Both the position numbers and the translations under genes were made by a program. From NCBI GenBank assembly GCA_900541975.1, contig UQLR01000014.1, positions 1-64,000 on the forward strand: DNA of 64,000 bases, read 5' to 3'. The notes below the pieces were generated by a model. The model was not told where the DNA came from and made no database searches. It saw only the letters and a program-made list of their open reading frames with translations. Shown here piece by piece: positions 18,401 to 25,875 of this stretch. The DNA comes from an uncultured Oscillospiraceae bacterium. Lineage in GTDB: Bacteria; Bacillota; Clostridia; Oscillospirales; Acutalibacteraceae. Numbering within the stretch: the stretch's first letter is position 1; each line of letters begins with the position of its first letter.

Positions 18401-18496
18401 ACAGATGTTGACAGCGATATCTGGATTGTTATGAACGTGGAACGTCCAAACAAGCAGAGCAGCGATTATACACTTTACACAAGCAAGCCGGAATAA
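15470..18496 (+). CDS. Multimodular secreted pullulanase with dockerin, MucBP-like and starch-binding modules
   Basis: A 1008-residue extracellular GH13 enzyme, GTG start behind GGAGGAATTGAA. Order: signal peptide (1-27, ending AFA), CBM48-like domain, catalytic domain with FNWGYDP, Asp366, Glu395 and Asp487, a MucBP-like repeat (about 698-766), a type I dockerin (about 770-830), a second MucBP-like repeat (about 832-900) and a C-terminal CBM26-like starch-binding module (about 903-1000). The dockerin shows two calcium loops, DITGDGDVSTEDVLLLQ and DVNCDGELSVEDVLIYQ. A dockerin implies docking to a cohesin, as in Ruminococcus bromii amylosomes; no cohesin is present here. It is a paralogue of the preceding gene but not a near-identical copy. 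Confidence 0.93.
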   Translation: MKIRRVMAVMLSLLMIAGVFCMPTAFAATGNFFEEEAAALDQRAYDGDDLGAVYTPESTTFKVWAPTASDVKLNLYTTGSDSEEGAAKISTTDMTYTEENGIWAATVEGDQKNVYYTYSVTNDGTTREVVDVYAKAVGVNGDRGMVVDLDSTDPEGWEDDNYVLVQNQTDASVWEVHVKDFSYDPESGISEANRGKYLAFTETGTTYKSEGKYKTGIDYLKELGVKYVHINPFYDFGSIDETGDDTQFNWGYDPKNYNVPEGSYSTNPYDGNVRINEVKQMVKALHDNGIGIIMDVVYNHTYVTDSWFQQTVPYYYYRFGADANTWSSASGCGNDTASEREMYRKYMVESVKYWADEYHIDGFRFDLMGLHDSQTMNEIRAALDEIDTRLLMYGEGWDMSSTSTDADCPPLASQKNSASLSERIGFFNDEIRDGIKGSVFNATEKGYIQGNNSKVSAVKNGIKANVGGGAWTSKAPTQTVTYASAHDNHTLYDRLVNSVKGEVAENYPQRYEDLVAMNKLNAAIVYSSQGIPFILAGEEFARTKYGDHNSYMSSADINMLDWSRVVEYKDLVAYYSGMIELRNNYAPFRDPTTNTVKNNMKDITGVPTGVIAYTIYDETQPWKTVAVCFNNNAEAQEVTLQSNGALPTDWVIVANDQSAGVKNLGEVSGSTVTVPASSALILVDKESFDTAAIPSTKGQVTINHVEAQSGDVLSTDVLTGTIGTYFEATPDSSLALRYDVVSAPEETSGTFTEEDQTLTYTYELYTLKAQDITGDGDVSTEDVLLLQKAIARQEQLTEEQQTVADVNCDGELSVEDVLIYQKTIAKVFVNGIGTVTVNYLDSETGEKVADPTVLEGRTGQSYQTEAKSVPYYDLDETKLPENEAGLFTNGDTQVNYYYNEAKISRTVYVKLQEGATWTPTLHAWDDYNGFLLGDWPGTEMTLQDDGWYAITVECGGVFSCVLSIGGANANTAQTNDITDVDSDIWIVMNVERPNKQSSDYTLYTSKPE

Positions 18497-18555
18497 GCTT
18501 ATTTGTATAGATCCAAAATATGAAAAGAAAAGGGCCGTAAAGCAAAATTGGCCTG

Positions 18556-18591
18556 GCGCACCCGGTGCGGCGTTTGCCGTACCGGGTGCGC
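18556..18591 (+). terminator. GC-rich hairpin after the pullulanase pair
   Basis: GCGCACCCGGTGCGG pairs with CCGTACCGGGTGCGC across a 6-nt loop. No T tract follows, so it may act as an mRNA 3' stabiliser or as a terminator. Confidence 0.55.
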
Positions 18592-18777
18592 TGCATACAG
18601 CGGTGTTTATTGCATAAACAACGGTGCCTGCTTATGCGTCTGTGGAAAGATAATTTTATAAGCGGGCGCCGGGAAGTCTTTTTGCAGAAGGGTGGAGTTT
18701 TTGCATAGACCTGCTTGCTTTTTATTTTGCGGCGTATTACAATTATTATAAAAATAATATAAAAAGGAGTGCGTGAT

Positions 18778-19947
18778 ATGAATTTTACATATTTTATCCC
18801 TACAAGAATTGTCTTTGGCAGCGGCGTACTCAGGCGTTTACACGAACAGCAGCTGCCTGGGAAGAGGGCGCTGCTTGTAACCACCAACGGAACTTCCGTA
18901 AAAAAGTACGGTTATTTGGAAACATTACAAAATGAGTTGAAACTGAGCGGCGTAGAATATGTCTTATATGACAAGATTTTACCGAATCCTGTAAAAGAGC
19001 ATGTCATGGAGGGCGCTGCAGTTGCCAAAGCGCAGAAAGCGGATTTTATTATTGGGATTGGCGGCGGAAGTGCTATAGATTCCGCCAAGGCAATTGCCAT
19101 CATGGCAACAAATAACGGAGATTACTGGGACTATATCTCCGGCGGCAGCGGGAAAGACCGGCCGGTTTTAAAGGATCCGCTGCCGGTCGTGGCAATTACA
19201 ACGACTGCAGGAACGGGTACGGAGGCTGACCCTTGGACGGTTATCACAAAAACGCAAACAAATGAAAAAATAGGTGGGGGGTACGATAAAACCTTCCCGG
19301 TCCTTTCCATTGTAGATCCGGAAATTATGCGTACGGTGCCGCCAGAGCTTACGGCTTACCAGGGCTTTGACGCGCTCTTCCATAGCACAGAAGGGTATCT
19401 GAATAAAAAGGCCAATCCGGTCAGCGACCTGTATGCACTGAAAGCGATAGAATATATTGGCAGAAGCCTTTCGAAAGCGGTGCACAATGGAAACGATCTG
19501 CATGCAAGGGAAGAGGTTGCACTTGCGAACACGCTTTCTGGTATGGTGGAATCTTTGTCCGGCTGTACTTCAGAGCATAGCCTGGCGCATGCAATCAGCG
19601 CATATCATCCCAATTTTGTACATGGCGCGGCTTTGCTTGCAATCAGTCGGGCGTATTATGCGCATTTTGCATCCACAGGCGCTGTGGATGCGCGCATGAT
19701 CCAGATGGCAAAGGCCTTGGGCGTTGAAAATGCATCTTCACCGGAAGATTTTGTAACGGCCCTTGAAAGGTTGCAAAAAGATTGCGGTGTAGACGCAATT
19801 AAAATGAGCGAATATGGCATGCAGAAAGATATGCTTGCACAGTATGTTCATAACGCCAGAGATACAATGGGCTGCCTGTTTGCCTATGACCGTGTACCCT
19901 TAAACGACACAGATGCGTTGCGTATCCTGCAAAATTCTTACAGGTAA
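18778..19947 (+). CDS. Iron-containing alcohol dehydrogenase
   Basis: A 389-residue group III alcohol dehydrogenase, cytosolic, probably reducing an aldehyde with NAD(P)H during fermentation. The Rossmann part shows GIGGGSAIDSAKAIA. The metal site is visible as the Asp and His of FDALFHSTE and the two His of HSLAHAISAYHPNFVHG. AGGAG stands 9 nt before the ATG at 18778, so I use it rather than the GTG at 18769. The exact substrate cannot be told from sequence. It stands alone. Confidence 0.93.
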   Translation: MNFTYFIPTRIVFGSGVLRRLHEQQLPGKRALLVTTNGTSVKKYGYLETLQNELKLSGVEYVLYDKILPNPVKEHVMEGAAVAKAQKADFIIGIGGGSAIDSAKAIAIMATNNGDYWDYISGGSGKDRPVLKDPLPVVAITTTAGTGTEADPWTVITKTQTNEKIGGGYDKTFPVLSIVDPEIMRTVPPELTAYQGFDALFHSTEGYLNKKANPVSDLYALKAIEYIGRSLSKAVHNGNDLHAREEVALANTLSGMVESLSGCTSEHSLAHAISAYHPNFVHGAALLAISRAYYAHFASTGAVDARMIQMAKALGVENASSPEDFVTALERLQKDCGVDAIKMSEYGMQKDMLAQYVHNARDTMGCLFAYDRVPLNDTDALRILQNSYR

Positions 19948-20036
19948 GGGTATATCCGTGCGGGTAGGCAAACGGCAAATAAGCACCATGGTTAAAACTG
20001 CAATATAATATGGTTGTGCAGTATATAAAACAGGCA

Positions 20037-20070
20037 AAAAATTGCGCTGCTTTACAAGCAGCGCAATTTT
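20037..20070 (-). terminator. Terminator of the small minus-strand gene
   Basis: A perfect AAAATTGCGCTGCTT / AAGCAGCGCAATTTT hairpin with a T run on the minus strand, 17 bp past the out-of-frame stop at 20087. Confidence 0.75.
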
Positions 20071-20086
20071 AAAAAAACGTTTTTCT

Positions 20087-20289
20087 TTATTTGTTGCGTC
20101 CCATTTTCCAAGCTTTTCCAGATGCGTACAGTCCTGTATACCGTTTAATCTGCTGTGCAGCTGCGCTGCCGAATGGATATACGCATTATGCTTATGCAGC
20201 CTATATTGTGTTGCAATGGGAAGCGAAAGAAAAAACTTTCGGCTGCTTAAGCTTTTTTGAATCAGTTCGTGCAGATCCTTGTACTGCAT
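20087..20289 (-). pseudogene. Small conserved-looking gene with probable frameshift
   Basis: A strong start is visible: GGGAGGAATGCT before the ATG at 20289. It encodes MQYKDLHELIQKSLSSRKFF, then a His-rich helix (YRLHKHNAYIHSAAQLHSRL). The reading frame then runs straight through the downstream terminator hairpin, which a real gene would not do. One frame over, the sequence reads LYASGKAWKMGRNK and stops at 20087-20089, just before the terminator, so a frameshift near residue 50 is likely. Function unknown; the opening resembles small Oscillospiraceae proteins I cannot name. Confidence 0.45.
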
Positions 20290-20440
20290 AGCATTCCTCC
20301 CATTTCTAGCGTTTACGGTTCAAAGCCGGATATTCTCCTAAAAATGCAGGAAAGCGTTTGCAATTTCTGAGCATGTCTTTGCCTTTGACGCCGTCGCTTT
20401 ATGGGTGGCGCGCTTTTTTCAGGTATAAAGCGCTAGTAAT

Positions 20441-20629
20441 ATGATGTCCGCTTTGAACGAAGGGGAGTTCAAATGTGAAAACCTATCGTTTGAAGAGGCA
20501 CGGGCAATTATTGACGTGCATGACGAAACAGACATGCTGCGCTGTTTTTCAAACAATGACATTGAAACGGTTATTTTCGACTATCTGATACATATGTTGC
20601 CAGTACCTTGTGCGCCTAAAATAAAATGA
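20441..20629 (+). CDS. Short hypothetical protein
   Basis: A 62-residue frame with a sensible acidic composition (GEFKCENLSFEEARAIIDVHD) and a terminator 10 bp downstream. There is no clear ribosome binding site at the ATG at 20441. The LSFEEARAII segment faintly recalls DUF1874/STIV-B116-type proteins, but this is too weak to call. It may be a gene fragment. Confidence 0.35.
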   Translation: MMSALNEGEFKCENLSFEEARAIIDVHDETDMLRCFSNNDIETVIFDYLIHMLPVPCAPKIK

Positions 20630-20638
20630 CAAAAAGAA

Positions 20639-20675
20639 TACCCGGCAGCTTTTGAAAAGCTCGCCGGGTTCTTTG
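20639..20675 (+). terminator. Hairpin terminator
   Basis: ACCCGGC and GCCGGGT arms with an inner AGCTTTTGAAAAGCT helix, followed by TCTTTG. It lies between two convergent genes (20441 plus, 20686 minus). Confidence 0.7.
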
Positions 20676-20685
20676 TATTATATTT

Positions 20686-21099
20686 TTAAAATTGAATATT
20701 CACAGAGAATTCATTTTTGCATTTTGGGCATACGGCTGTGTGCTTACCTTTCTTTTTTGGAAGACGGAGGATTGCTTTGCACGCCGGGCATTTGCGATAC
20801 CGGTGCGTTTTTATATCGCGCAGCCGCAAATAGAGTGTTTTACATGCGTTCTTTACCATTTTCCATATATAATCAAACTTTTCGCATTCCAGAGAACGAC
20901 GGTACACATTTTTGGAAAGAATCCGAAAAACCAGATACGCCAGAACAAGCAACATCAGAACTTGCAAAACCAGCGTTTTGAAAAACAGGTTGACAATTCC
21001 CAGAATCAGGTAAAGGATCAGCAGTGCAAAGCACAACCGGTCTACTCCATTTCTGCCGGACATAAAGATCAATAATTTTTGTCGAAGCGTATACAGCAT
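20686..21099 (-). CDS. Membrane protein with C-terminal zinc ribbon
   Basis: A 137-residue protein. Two hydrophobic segments (about residues 20-60, LCFALLILYLILGIVNLFF and TLVLQVLMLLVLAYLVF) are followed by a basic cytosolic tail. The tail ends in a zinc ribbon with CPACK and CPKCKNEF pairs about 20 residues apart. The ATG at 21099 has GAGGG about 12 nt upstream; 21132 is possible but leaves no ribosome binding site. Function unknown. Confidence 0.75.
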   Translation of the reverse strand: MLYTLRQKLLIFMSGRNGVDRLCFALLILYLILGIVNLFFKTLVLQVLMLLVLAYLVFRILSKNVYRRSLECEKFDYIWKMVKNACKTLYLRLRDIKTHRYRKCPACKAILRLPKKKGKHTAVCPKCKNEFSVNIQF

Positions 21100-21305
21100 A
21101 GAAGGAAGCCCTCTTTCAAAGTAATAGAACATCTATGCCTATTATATAAATTGTGCGTGTAAAATCAAGAGAAAAACAGGAAATTCAAAATTTGTTTACG
21201 TTTACATAAAAGTACATATTACGCTGTATCAGACAATAGCGAAAAAGAGCAATTTTGCGTACAGCAAAATACAACGCAATTATGCATTTTTTCGGGAAAA
21301 ATGTT

Positions 21306-21334
21306 TTGACTTGTGTATTGATATCATATAAAAT
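21306..21334 (+). promoter_or_regulatory. Probable promoter upstream of the MATE gene
   Basis: TTGACT (21306-21311), a 17-bp spacer and TAAAAT (21329-21334). It leaves a 280-bp untranslated stretch before the start at 21615. The remaining intergenic DNA (21133-21614) is AT-rich and holds no gene I can support; a small GGCGCC-centred hairpin lies near 21483. Confidence 0.5.
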
Positions 21335-21614
21335 AGTATTAAATTAGAGTGATTAAAATTCACAAATTTTTATGACAAACAGGATTTTATTTATATCGTT
21401 AAAAGTGTTAAAAGCGGCGGTTATTACATAACCGTTATGCATACTTAAATGCATTTATGGCCCTGTGTAAAAATGAAAATGCGGCGCCGCATACTTTTCT
21501 GTAATGAAAGAATGTCTGCGCAACCGCCTCTGTAAAACAAGGCCGGTACGCAGCGCAGTGTGTTATATCTGTGTTCCGGCGGCGATAAGGTAAGAAATGT
21601 GGTGAGTTTACAAC

Positions 21615-23327
21615 ATGCCAGATACATTGGTTTCAAAAATTTTTTTTCGTATGCTTGTACCGACAATTCTGACGAATTTGCTCTCCGCCGTCGGCGCTTT
21701 TTCCGACACGGTCATAGTGGGTAATATTATGGGGGAAGCGGCGCTTTCCGCGGTGACCTTTTCCTCTCCCGTTTTTATGCTTATCAATACAATTGCCATT
21801 ATTTTTGCAGTCGGCGGCGCCACTGCCATGAATATTGATATGGGGCGCGGCGACCGCAATTCTGTCAATAAAATTTTTACAACGGCTATTTCTACAGTCA
21901 CGCTGCTTGGCATTTTGTTGGGAATTATATGCGTCGTTTTTATCGATGGGATTATAAAAATCTTGGGCGCAAATACAGAAACTTACCAATATGTGAAAGA
22001 ATACGCGGTGGTTATATTAGGCGGGTTTCCTGTCGTGTTGTATAATACGTGCATCGCTTTTTATGTGCGAAGCGATGGAAGAGCACGGCTTTCTATGTCC
22101 GGTATGCTGGTTGCCATACTTGCAAATATTGTTTTGGATCTTGTACTTGTCCCAATTATAGGAATTGCAGGCGCCGCCTGGGCGCTTGTTATTGCGCAGG
22201 GGTTAAGCGCCGGCATTATATCCACGCATTTTTTGTCTGAAAAAAATACGCTGTCCTTTGTGCCAAAAGGAATTTTCCCCGGACAGGTTTTGCGTGTGCT
22301 TAAAAGCGGAGCAAGCACCTCTTTAACCTTTATCTGCCAGTTCCTTGTAATTTTGCTATTTAATCATTTGATCGTTTCAATTTCTGGCACAAAGGGAATG
22401 GTCGTATATACCGTAATATACAATATTTCTGTGGTTGCTCTGGCTATTTTTGAAGGAATGAGTCAAACCATTCAGCCAATGGTCAGTGTGTACTATGGGG
22501 AAAAAAACAACTGTTCAATGCGCCGAACCATGCGCGTCGCCTATAAAACGGCAGCGGTGATCTGCGGCACGGTAATTTTGTTGTTGGAAGTTTTTCCGCA
22601 GCCGTTTGCACGGCTGTTTGGCGTGACCGATCCTGCAATTTTAGAGGATGCAGTGATGGCTACGCGCATATACGCGCCGGCTGTTTTGCTGATGACCTGC
22701 AATGTTTTAATGAGTTATTTCTACCAGTCGACGGAAAAGCGTTTTTTTTCAGCCATGATCGTATTATCCCGTTGCCTGGTGGCGTTGCTTGCCTGTGCGC
22801 TTTTGTTCACTGCCTTTTGGGGGCTCAACGGCGTATGGTCTGGGTATCTGGCGGCGGAAATTTTAACACTGCTGCTCTGGCTTTCTGTATCTGCGTTACA
22901 GGCGCGAAAAAAGGGGCTGAGCAGATTTTTACTGCTCAAAGAACAGGGCCCCGTGTTTGTATGTTCTTTTGCAGGGACTTTACCGGACCTTTCCCGCACG
23001 CTTTTGCAGGCGAAGGCGTATTTGCAGAATAACGGCGTGGAAACAAACAGGGCGGACAAAGCGCTTTTGGCGGTGGACAAGCTTGTTACCAATAGAATTG
23101 AGCACAGCGGCGGGAAAAAGCGCTGCAGCATAGAGGTGTACATTGCACAGGAGTCGGAAGCGCTGCGCGTGATTATCCGCGATGACGGGAAAAGTTTTGC
23201 TCCGGCTGTTTTTGAACCGGATGGAGTAAAACAGGAAGAAAGGGACTTATATCTTGTTAAAAAAAGTGCTGCGTTTTTCGAATACCGGCCTACGCTTGGC
23301 TTTAACCGCACAATGCTGAAATATTAG
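21615..23327 (+). CDS. MATE family transporter fused to a GHKL ATPase-like domain
   Basis: A 570-residue protein. Residues about 1-440 are a 12-helix MATE exporter, which in this family extrudes drugs or metabolites using an ion gradient. Residues about 450-570 are cytosolic and resemble an anti-sigma-factor/HATPase_c domain: KALLAVDKLVTNRIEHS matches the N box (normally Asn at that position), and IIRDDGKSFAP matches the D-x-G box. MATE proteins with this tail occur in Clostridia, but the role of the tail is not established. It could bind ATP and gate the transporter, or act as a kinase-like switch. The final LGFNRTMLKY is the domain's usual end. Confidence 0.85.
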   Translation: MPDTLVSKIFFRMLVPTILTNLLSAVGAFSDTVIVGNIMGEAALSAVTFSSPVFMLINTIAIIFAVGGATAMNIDMGRGDRNSVNKIFTTAISTVTLLGILLGIICVVFIDGIIKILGANTETYQYVKEYAVVILGGFPVVLYNTCIAFYVRSDGRARLSMSGMLVAILANIVLDLVLVPIIGIAGAAWALVIAQGLSAGIISTHFLSEKNTLSFVPKGIFPGQVLRVLKSGASTSLTFICQFLVILLFNHLIVSISGTKGMVVYTVIYNISVVALAIFEGMSQTIQPMVSVYYGEKNNCSMRRTMRVAYKTAAVICGTVILLLEVFPQPFARLFGVTDPAILEDAVMATRIYAPAVLLMTCNVLMSYFYQSTEKRFFSAMIVLSRCLVALLACALLFTAFWGLNGVWSGYLAAEILTLLLWLSVSALQARKKGLSRFLLLKEQGPVFVCSFAGTLPDLSRTLLQAKAYLQNNGVETNRADKALLAVDKLVTNRIEHSGGKKRCSIEVYIAQESEALRVIIRDDGKSFAPAVFEPDGVKQEERDLYLVKKSAAFFEYRPTLGFNRTMLKY

Positions 23328-23410
23328 ATATGCACCGGAGGCTTACAGATCTTAAAGACAAGGCGCGCGTTTTTTATGTACAGAAAACCTTTCTGCGTTT
23401 TCCGTCTCTG

Positions 23411-23436
23411 GAAAAGTGGTTTCACCGCACTTTTTC
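23411..23436 (+). terminator. Terminator after the MATE gene
   Basis: GAAAAGTG / CACTTTTTC stem with a 9-nt loop, followed by TGTTTTATT. Confidence 0.55.
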
Positions 23437-23578
23437 TGTTTTATTAAAGGTAAAAACAACATGTTTCTGAAGAAATAATTTTAGTTTATTTAATTTTGTA
23501 CTTGATTATTTTTTTATACAGCAGTATTATAGAATTGAAGATATAATTATGCGCTTTTCATGCGAAAGGATGAGTGCC

Positions 23579-24532
23579 ATGCTGATCAGGGCGGTTCGTT
23601 CAATGCTGGGGGCCTTTCGGCCTTCAGGTGTGGATATAAAGAAAATGCACAAGCTCTATTGCTCGTTTGAACAGATGAACGCTTCATTATCCTCCAAGCA
23701 GGTTTTGTGCGAAATATGGGCGCAAAGGGTTGTAAGCGGCAGGCGGAACGTTCAGGTTCATATATATACCCCTATAAAGCAAAAGAGTAGAAAAATTCTT
23801 TTATTTTTTCATGCCAACCGGTGGACTGGAGAGAGGGCAGAGGCTTATCGTTTTATGTGCGCAAATCTGGCGGTTTATAATTTTTGCAGAGTTTTTTCGG
23901 TGGAATATAGCCCAACGCCGGAAAATTCTTTTCCAAAGGGATTGGACGACTGCTATGCAGCGGCGCGGGAGCTTTATGCGCACGCCGGGCAGTTGGGGGT
24001 AAATCCTGCGGATATTGTGTTAATTGGAGACAGCTTTGGCGGAAACCTGGCCGCGGCGGTTTCCCTGCGTGCGCAGGATGAGGGCCTGTTCGCAGTACAA
24101 AAGCAAATTTTATTATACCCTGTTACCAACAGCGACCACACGGAAAACGCGCCGTTTCCTTCTGTTTTGGAAAATGGTACGGACTACCTTCTGACTTCTG
24201 CGCAGATCTGTGAGGATATGGAGCGCTACAAAAGAAGTGATCAGGATCTGCATAATCCTTACTTTGCACCGTTACTTGCAAAAAACTTAAAAAAGCAGCC
24301 CAACACACTGATTATAACAGCGGAATATGACCCTCTGCGTGACGAAGGGGAAGCGTATGGGCAACGCCTGGAAAAGGCTGGAGTAAAGGTAACTGTGTTC
24401 CGCATGCCGGATGTATTGCATGGCTTTTTTTCGTTGGAGCCGTTATACACACATGTTAAGGTTGCATACGCCCTGATCCATGAGTTTCTATATGAAGAGG
24501 GTGTGCCTGCACATCGCCGGCTGTGGGCATAA
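23579..24532 (+). CDS. Alpha/beta hydrolase, HSL-type esterase
   Basis: A 317-residue hydrolase of the hormone-sensitive-lipase type. The nucleophile motif is GDSFGGN, with the acid in EYDPLRDEG and the catalytic His in DVLHGFF. The oxyanion loop, normally HGGG, reads FHANRWTG here, which is unusual and could alter activity. Three ATGs compete (23549, 23570, 23579). GAAAGG at about 23563-23568 is best spaced for 23579. No signal peptide, so it is probably cytosolic. Substrate unknown. Confidence 0.8.
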   Translation: MLIRAVRSMLGAFRPSGVDIKKMHKLYCSFEQMNASLSSKQVLCEIWAQRVVSGRRNVQVHIYTPIKQKSRKILLFFHANRWTGERAEAYRFMCANLAVYNFCRVFSVEYSPTPENSFPKGLDDCYAAARELYAHAGQLGVNPADIVLIGDSFGGNLAAAVSLRAQDEGLFAVQKQILLYPVTNSDHTENAPFPSVLENGTDYLLTSAQICEDMERYKRSDQDLHNPYFAPLLAKNLKKQPNTLIITAEYDPLRDEGEAYGQRLEKAGVKVTVFRMPDVLHGFFSLEPLYTHVKVAYALIHEFLYEEGVPAHRRLWA

Positions 24533-24571
24533 TCTTTTTATGTCGGCAAGCGCGAGGGCATTGCATGGTAT

Positions 24572-24615
24572 ATACAAACAGCGCCGTATGGGAGCTCGTA
24601 CGGCGCTGTTTGTAT
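24572..24615 (+). terminator. 17-bp perfect hairpin before the sugar operon
   Basis: ATACAAACAGCGCCGTA pairs exactly with its complement across a 10-nt loop. It ends the esterase transcript and insulates the polysaccharide operon. Confidence 0.7.
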
Positions 24616-24708
24616 GCGAAAAAGTTAAAATTGTATTGTAAAAACACTGTATATATGGTAAAATAAACTGTATTTTAAGGGAATTGTCGTATAAAAGGGA
24701 GAAAGATT

Positions 24709-25875
24709 ATGATACCGTTTAACGTCCCGCCGTATGTGGGAACAGAACTTGCTTATATGCAGCAGGCGCTTTCGAATCAAAAAATTTGCGGGGACGGCCC
24801 TTTTACCCAAAAGGCGTCGAAACTGCTGTGTCAATTGACTGGTGCAAATAAAATTTTGTTGACGACGTCCTGTACGCATGCGCTGGAAATGGCGGCGATT
24901 CTGCTGGATATCGGGCCGGGTGATGAGGTGATTATGCCCTCTTACACGTTTGTTTCTACAGCCAACGCCTTTGTCATGCGCGGTGCAAAAATTGTTTTTA
25001 TAGATATTCGTCCCGATACAATGAATATGGACGAAAACCTGATCCAACAGGCAATTACAGAAAAAACCCGGGCGATTGTGCCGGTGCATTATGCGGGCGT
25101 TGCCTGTAATATGGATGTAATTTTACAAATTGCGCAAAAGTACAGCCTGCAGGTTGTAGAGGATGCGGCGCAGGGCGTAATGGCTTTTTATAAGGGACAG
25201 GCACTGGGCACGTTAGGCAACATGGGTTGCTTTAGCTTTCATGAAACAAAAAATTACAGCATGGGCGAAGGCGGTGCAGTGCTGCTTAACAGCGAAAGTC
25301 TGTATGAGCGTGCGGAAATTATCCGCGAAAAAGGAACAAACCGCAGCCGTTTTCTGCGCGGCCAGGTTGATAAATATACTTGGGTTGATGTAGGTTCCTC
25401 TTATTTACCAAGCGATTTAAACGCCGCGTTTTTAACAGCGCAGCTTGAAAAGGCGGAGCAAATAAACCAGAACCGCTTAAAAAGCTGGTCGCTCTATCAT
25501 GCGCAGCTAAAGCCTCTTTCGGACAAAGGCGTAATTCAATTGCCGTATATCCCGCAGGACTGTATGCATAATGCGCATATGTTTTATATTAAGGTCAAAG
25601 ACCTTCAGGAACGCACGCTGCTTATGGCGTATTTAAAAAGCAGGGGAATAGCATGCGCGTTCCACTATGTGCCTTTGCATACTTCGCCGGCCGGGCGAAA
25701 GTACGGTCGCTTTTGTGGGGAAGACCACTATACCACCCAGGAAAGCGAACGCCTGCTGCGTCTACCCATGTATTACGGGATAAAGGAAGAGACAATTGCG
25801 TATGTTGCAGAGCATATCCGTGCATTTTACAACCAAGGCGGCACGGCGGCGCTGGAAAGGGCGGCGAGCGTATGA
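24709..25875 (+). CDS. wecE: dTDP-4-amino-4,6-dideoxygalactose transaminase (WecE/RffA)
   Basis: PLP-dependent DegT/StrS-family aminotransferase that turns dTDP-4-keto-6-deoxyglucose into dTDP-4-amino-4,6-dideoxygalactose (dTDP-Fuc4N), using glutamate. The 388 residues align along their whole length with E. coli WecE as I recall it: MIPFNVPPYVGTEL, MPSYTFVSTANAFV, VPVHYAGVACNMD, VVEDAAQGVMA. The PLP lysine is in FHETKNYS, followed by GEGGA. It opens a nine-gene operon whose last two genes (rfbA, rfbB) make its substrate. Its stop overlaps the next start (ATGA). Confidence 0.94.
   Translation: MIPFNVPPYVGTELAYMQQALSNQKICGDGPFTQKASKLLCQLTGANKILLTTSCTHALEMAAILLDIGPGDEVIMPSYTFVSTANAFVMRGAKIVFIDIRPDTMNMDENLIQQAITEKTRAIVPVHYAGVACNMDVILQIAQKYSLQVVEDAAQGVMAFYKGQALGTLGNMGCFSFHETKNYSMGEGGAVLLNSESLYERAEIIREKGTNRSRFLRGQVDKYTWVDVGSSYLPSDLNAAFLTAQLEKAEQINQNRLKSWSLYHAQLKPLSDKGVIQLPYIPQDCMHNAHMFYIKVKDLQERTLLMAYLKSRGIACAFHYVPLHTSPAGRKYGRFCGEDHYTTQESERLLRLPMYYGIKEETIAYVAEHIRAFYNQGGTAALERAASV

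Noticed and set aside
13109..18496. The two pullulanase genes as an assembly duplication
   Set aside because: They diverge throughout and differ in C-terminal modules, so they are old paralogues.
20441..20629. Assignment as a DUF1874/STIV-B116 protein
   Set aside because: Only a short LSFEEAR-like stretch agrees; not enough to name it.
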